From Mesostigma viride (Eukaryota > Streptophyta > Mesostigmatophyceae > Mesostigmatales > Mesostigmataceae): DNA of 64,000 bases. The notes under the pieces are model-generated. The model had not been told where the DNA came from. It made no database searches and worked only from the letters and a program-made list of their open reading frames with translations. The position numbers and the translations under genes were made by a program. Shown here one piece after another: positions 62,020 through 64,000 of this stretch (position 1 is the stretch's first letter; each line of letters opens with the position of its first letter). Where the stretch lies: contig RPFO01001034.1 in NCBI GenBank assembly GCA_009746045.1, positions 127,501-191,500 of the forward strand. Reading direction: 5' to 3'.

Positions 62020-62990
62020 GTGTTCACCATGCACGCATGTATCCTGGGGTTCCCGGCTTTGTCTCAATAGCTGCAGCTCCAGTTTCATCCTGTCATGGCC
62101 TGACAGGAGCATTGGTCCAAAACTTGAATCCTGGACACATGTATGGAGTGAGAGATGTATTCCTAGCTGGACGAATGCATGATGAACAAGGCCCACATGG
62201 ATCGAGCACACTTGTTGCCCACATTGCATTAATGCCCATGCAGCTTTGTCAAGAAGGCTCCACGCCTATGATAATATGTTTTACTACCCAGGGTAAGGAT
62301 GACCCTGCATGGTGTCAAGGAGACAGCCTGGTGTGATTGCATCCCCTATGCATCTGCTGACCTTGGGACTGTTTTAAATGCATTGCACCCACACTGTATA
62401 GATGCCAGGCGGTGCTACTGAGCATTTCAGATGGCACCTGTGACCTGACTAGATCCTTTATACTGAAAGAAGGACGGGTGTATCAGTTCCCCTGTTGTTG
62501 TGTATAGCCATCAAGGATATCATGGTAGCTAGCATTATATTAAGTGAGACAACTATAATTCTTAGGGTTATTTTGCTCCACGAGGGCCCCAGCAGGAGCG
62601 AGTTACTAATTAAGTCTGGGCCGCTGTTGTTAGGCTATATAGTAGTGGACCTACATGTACATAGCACCGTCTTGGGGAGACATCCACTATCTTTGTTGGG
62701 GAAAAGAAGTTGTCCGCGACCCCACAACGGCCACACGATACTATTCCATGAATTAATTTGTTATGTTCGAAAGGTACGTGTTACAAATATAGGAATTAAT
62801 AACATGAAATCATGTAACACATGTGCAGCTGACTAGGGGCATATTAGTTGTCTCACTTCAAATATGGCGTTGGATCACCATGCGTCCATGTCCCAGTTAA
62901 TAGGGTTTTTACTACATATTATGTGATACAACCTGTTGGTGATGGGTGTAAACTGCCACCTACTCGATCTGGGTGCACAAGTGCACACGC
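62020..62990. other. No gene seen
   Basis: Downstream of the USP-like gene. A fragment near 62853-62890 (GTTGTCTCACTTC, TTGGATCACCATGCGTCC) resembles the dispersed repeat block at 10550-10600. Confidence 0.4.
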
Positions 62991-63570
62991 ACCTCCATGT
63001 ATTCCAGGAAGCACGCTAGACAGGACCCCTAGGGTAGAGAGCTTAGATACAACAGTGTTGGCTTCATGTTGTAGATAGCTTTGACCGGTAGGATTGCGTG
63101 TCCCCATCCATCCATCCATCCATCCATCCATCCATCCATCCATCCATCCATCCATCCATCCATCCATCCATCCATCCATCCATCCATCCATCCATCCATC
63201 CATCCATCCATCCATCCATCCATCCATCCATCCATCCATCCATCCATCCATCCATACATCCATCCATCCATCCATCCATCCATCATCCATCATCCATCCA
63301 TCCATCCATCCATCCATCCATCCATCCATCCATCCATCCATCCATCCATCCATCCATCCATCCATCCATCCATCCATCCATCCATCCATCCATCCATCCA
63401 TCCATCCATCCATCCATCCATCCATCCATCCATCCATCCATCCATCCATCCATCCATCCATCCATCCATCCATCCATCCATCCATCCATCGGGGTTAATG
63501 CTCCGTGACTCCGCGACGCGAGCACGAGTTTAATTATATAATTCATTAATGTAGTCCAGCAGCAAATCAA
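62991..63570 (+). mobile_element. RTE-like LINE 3' end with huge ATCC expansion
   Basis: The tail block (GACCGGTAGG, CATC units, GGGGTTAATGCTCCGTGACT, GAGCACGAGTTTAATTA) matches the copies at 10.0 and 18.4-18.8 kb. The CATC stretch, 3 or 4 units in those copies, is about 95 units here (63103-63490). Confidence 0.75.
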
Positions 63571-63625
63571 AATTAATTAATTAAACTCGTGCTCGCGTCG
63601 CGGAGTCACGGAGCACGTGTCTATT
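63571..63625 (-). mobile_element. RTE-like LINE 3' tail, opposite orientation
   Basis: TTAATTAAACTCGTGCTCGC to CGGAGTCACGGAGCA at 63579-63615 is the perfect reverse complement of 63499-63535, with 43 bases between. It is another copy's tail facing the first, truncated soon after. Confidence 0.7.
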
Positions 63626-63879
63626 AAATAATTAATTAATGTGCACAAAATTAATTAATTCCTTAACTAGCTTATTAATTAATTGGCGTGTCACGAGTTG
63701 AATACAAAATTTAAACTGATGAATTGGCGTCTCCGCATGTGCAGAGGACATGCATGGGGGTGCTAGTCCTCTTTAAGTGATTTGGAGAAAGATGATGGAC
63801 ATGGCCACGTGGGCCCATGGTCATGAATTTATTGATTAATTAATAGACACGTGACTGTGCAGGTCATAGAGGCCAACAA

Positions 63880-64000
63880 GCCCCATGCAGTGGGGAAGGA
63901 ACGTGTTTTCACACGAGGGCGGCATGCCAACCAAGACCCCTAGGGTCGCGACCATCACAAAGAGAACATAGAACTGTTTTGTAGATCGCTTTGACCGGTA
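63880..64000 (+). mobile_element. RTE-like LINE 3' end, divergent copy, cut by window end
   Basis: The order GGGGAAGGAACGTG, GGCGGCATGCCAACC, CCCCTAGGGT and GATCGCTTTGACCGGTA follows the same plan as the 9.87-kb copy. The CATC units and tail lie beyond the window. Confidence 0.6.

Overview
The window looks like a stretch of nuclear genome from a eukaryotic microalga, most likely of the green lineage. The evidence is spliced genes with GT-AG introns, a DOMON/DBH-type copper monooxygenase, a Penelope-like retroelement with an N-terminal GIY-YIG domain (a type known from green algae and protists), a Ty3/gypsy chromovirus, and very heavy mini- and microsatellite load. The species cannot be fixed from this sequence. 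Only one gene, at the left edge, looks like an ordinary host gene. Nearly everything else is mobile DNA, genes that may belong to mobile DNA, or tandem repeats.

Layout. (1) 125-6494, minus: 5' part of a DBH/MOXD-type monooxygenase in four phase-consistent exons; its introns hold heptamer arrays, a GA/G-rich array and a 116-bp tandem duplication of the end of exon 3. (2) 7226-13492: a large inverted duplication with related 9-bp arrays in opposite orientation and an RTE-like LINE tail inside. (3) 13.5-18.6 kb: retroelement wreckage, including an integrase ORF on the minus strand and a zf-RVT LINE 3' fragment. (4) 18601-43215: three nested insertions. An RTE-like LINE (minus) is split by a Ty3/gypsy chromovirus (18836-42696, 5-bp target duplication GCGGC, 571-bp LTRs). 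Its 3' LTR is in turn split by a 13.1-kb element (29211-42296) with 29-bp terminal inverted repeats and a 3-bp TTT target duplication. That element holds a polyQ coiled-coil gene, an unrecognised multi-exon gene, a 149-bp satellite and the Penelope-like element. (5) 44.0-62.0 kb: four genes arranged around two inverted copies of a complex repeat (about 45.5-46.1 and 55.5-56.0 kb). Between the copies are a large multi-exon transposase-like gene with a BAH-like module (+) and a single-exon 2OG-Fe(II) oxygenase with a basic N-terminus (-). Just outside them, pointing outward, are an unrecognised coiled-coil gene (-) and a gene ending in a USP-like cysteine peptidase domain (+). A 1.7-kb piggyBac-like non-autonomous element (TTAA duplication) sits between the two inner genes. 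(6) 62-64 kb: several RTE-like LINE 3' ends, one with a roughly 390-bp ATCC expansion, two of them tail to tail as a perfect inverted repeat.

The strongest candidate for an undescribed system is the 44-62 kb block. A transposase-like protein, a chromatin-reader-like BAH module, a dioxygenase of the superfamily that includes TET/JBP DNA-base hydroxylases, and a transposon-type USP peptidase would resemble the known link between KDZ transposons and 2OG dioxygenases, but in a new arrangement. The link is inferred from gene order and inverted repeats; it is not demonstrated.

A quality caution: at least eight otherwise convincing reading frames are broken by exactly one base at homopolymers (A6, T6, G6, G7, G8, C4, C5, A5), even inside a retroelement whose LTRs are nearly identical. 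Many apparent frameshifts here are probably sequencing or assembly errors.
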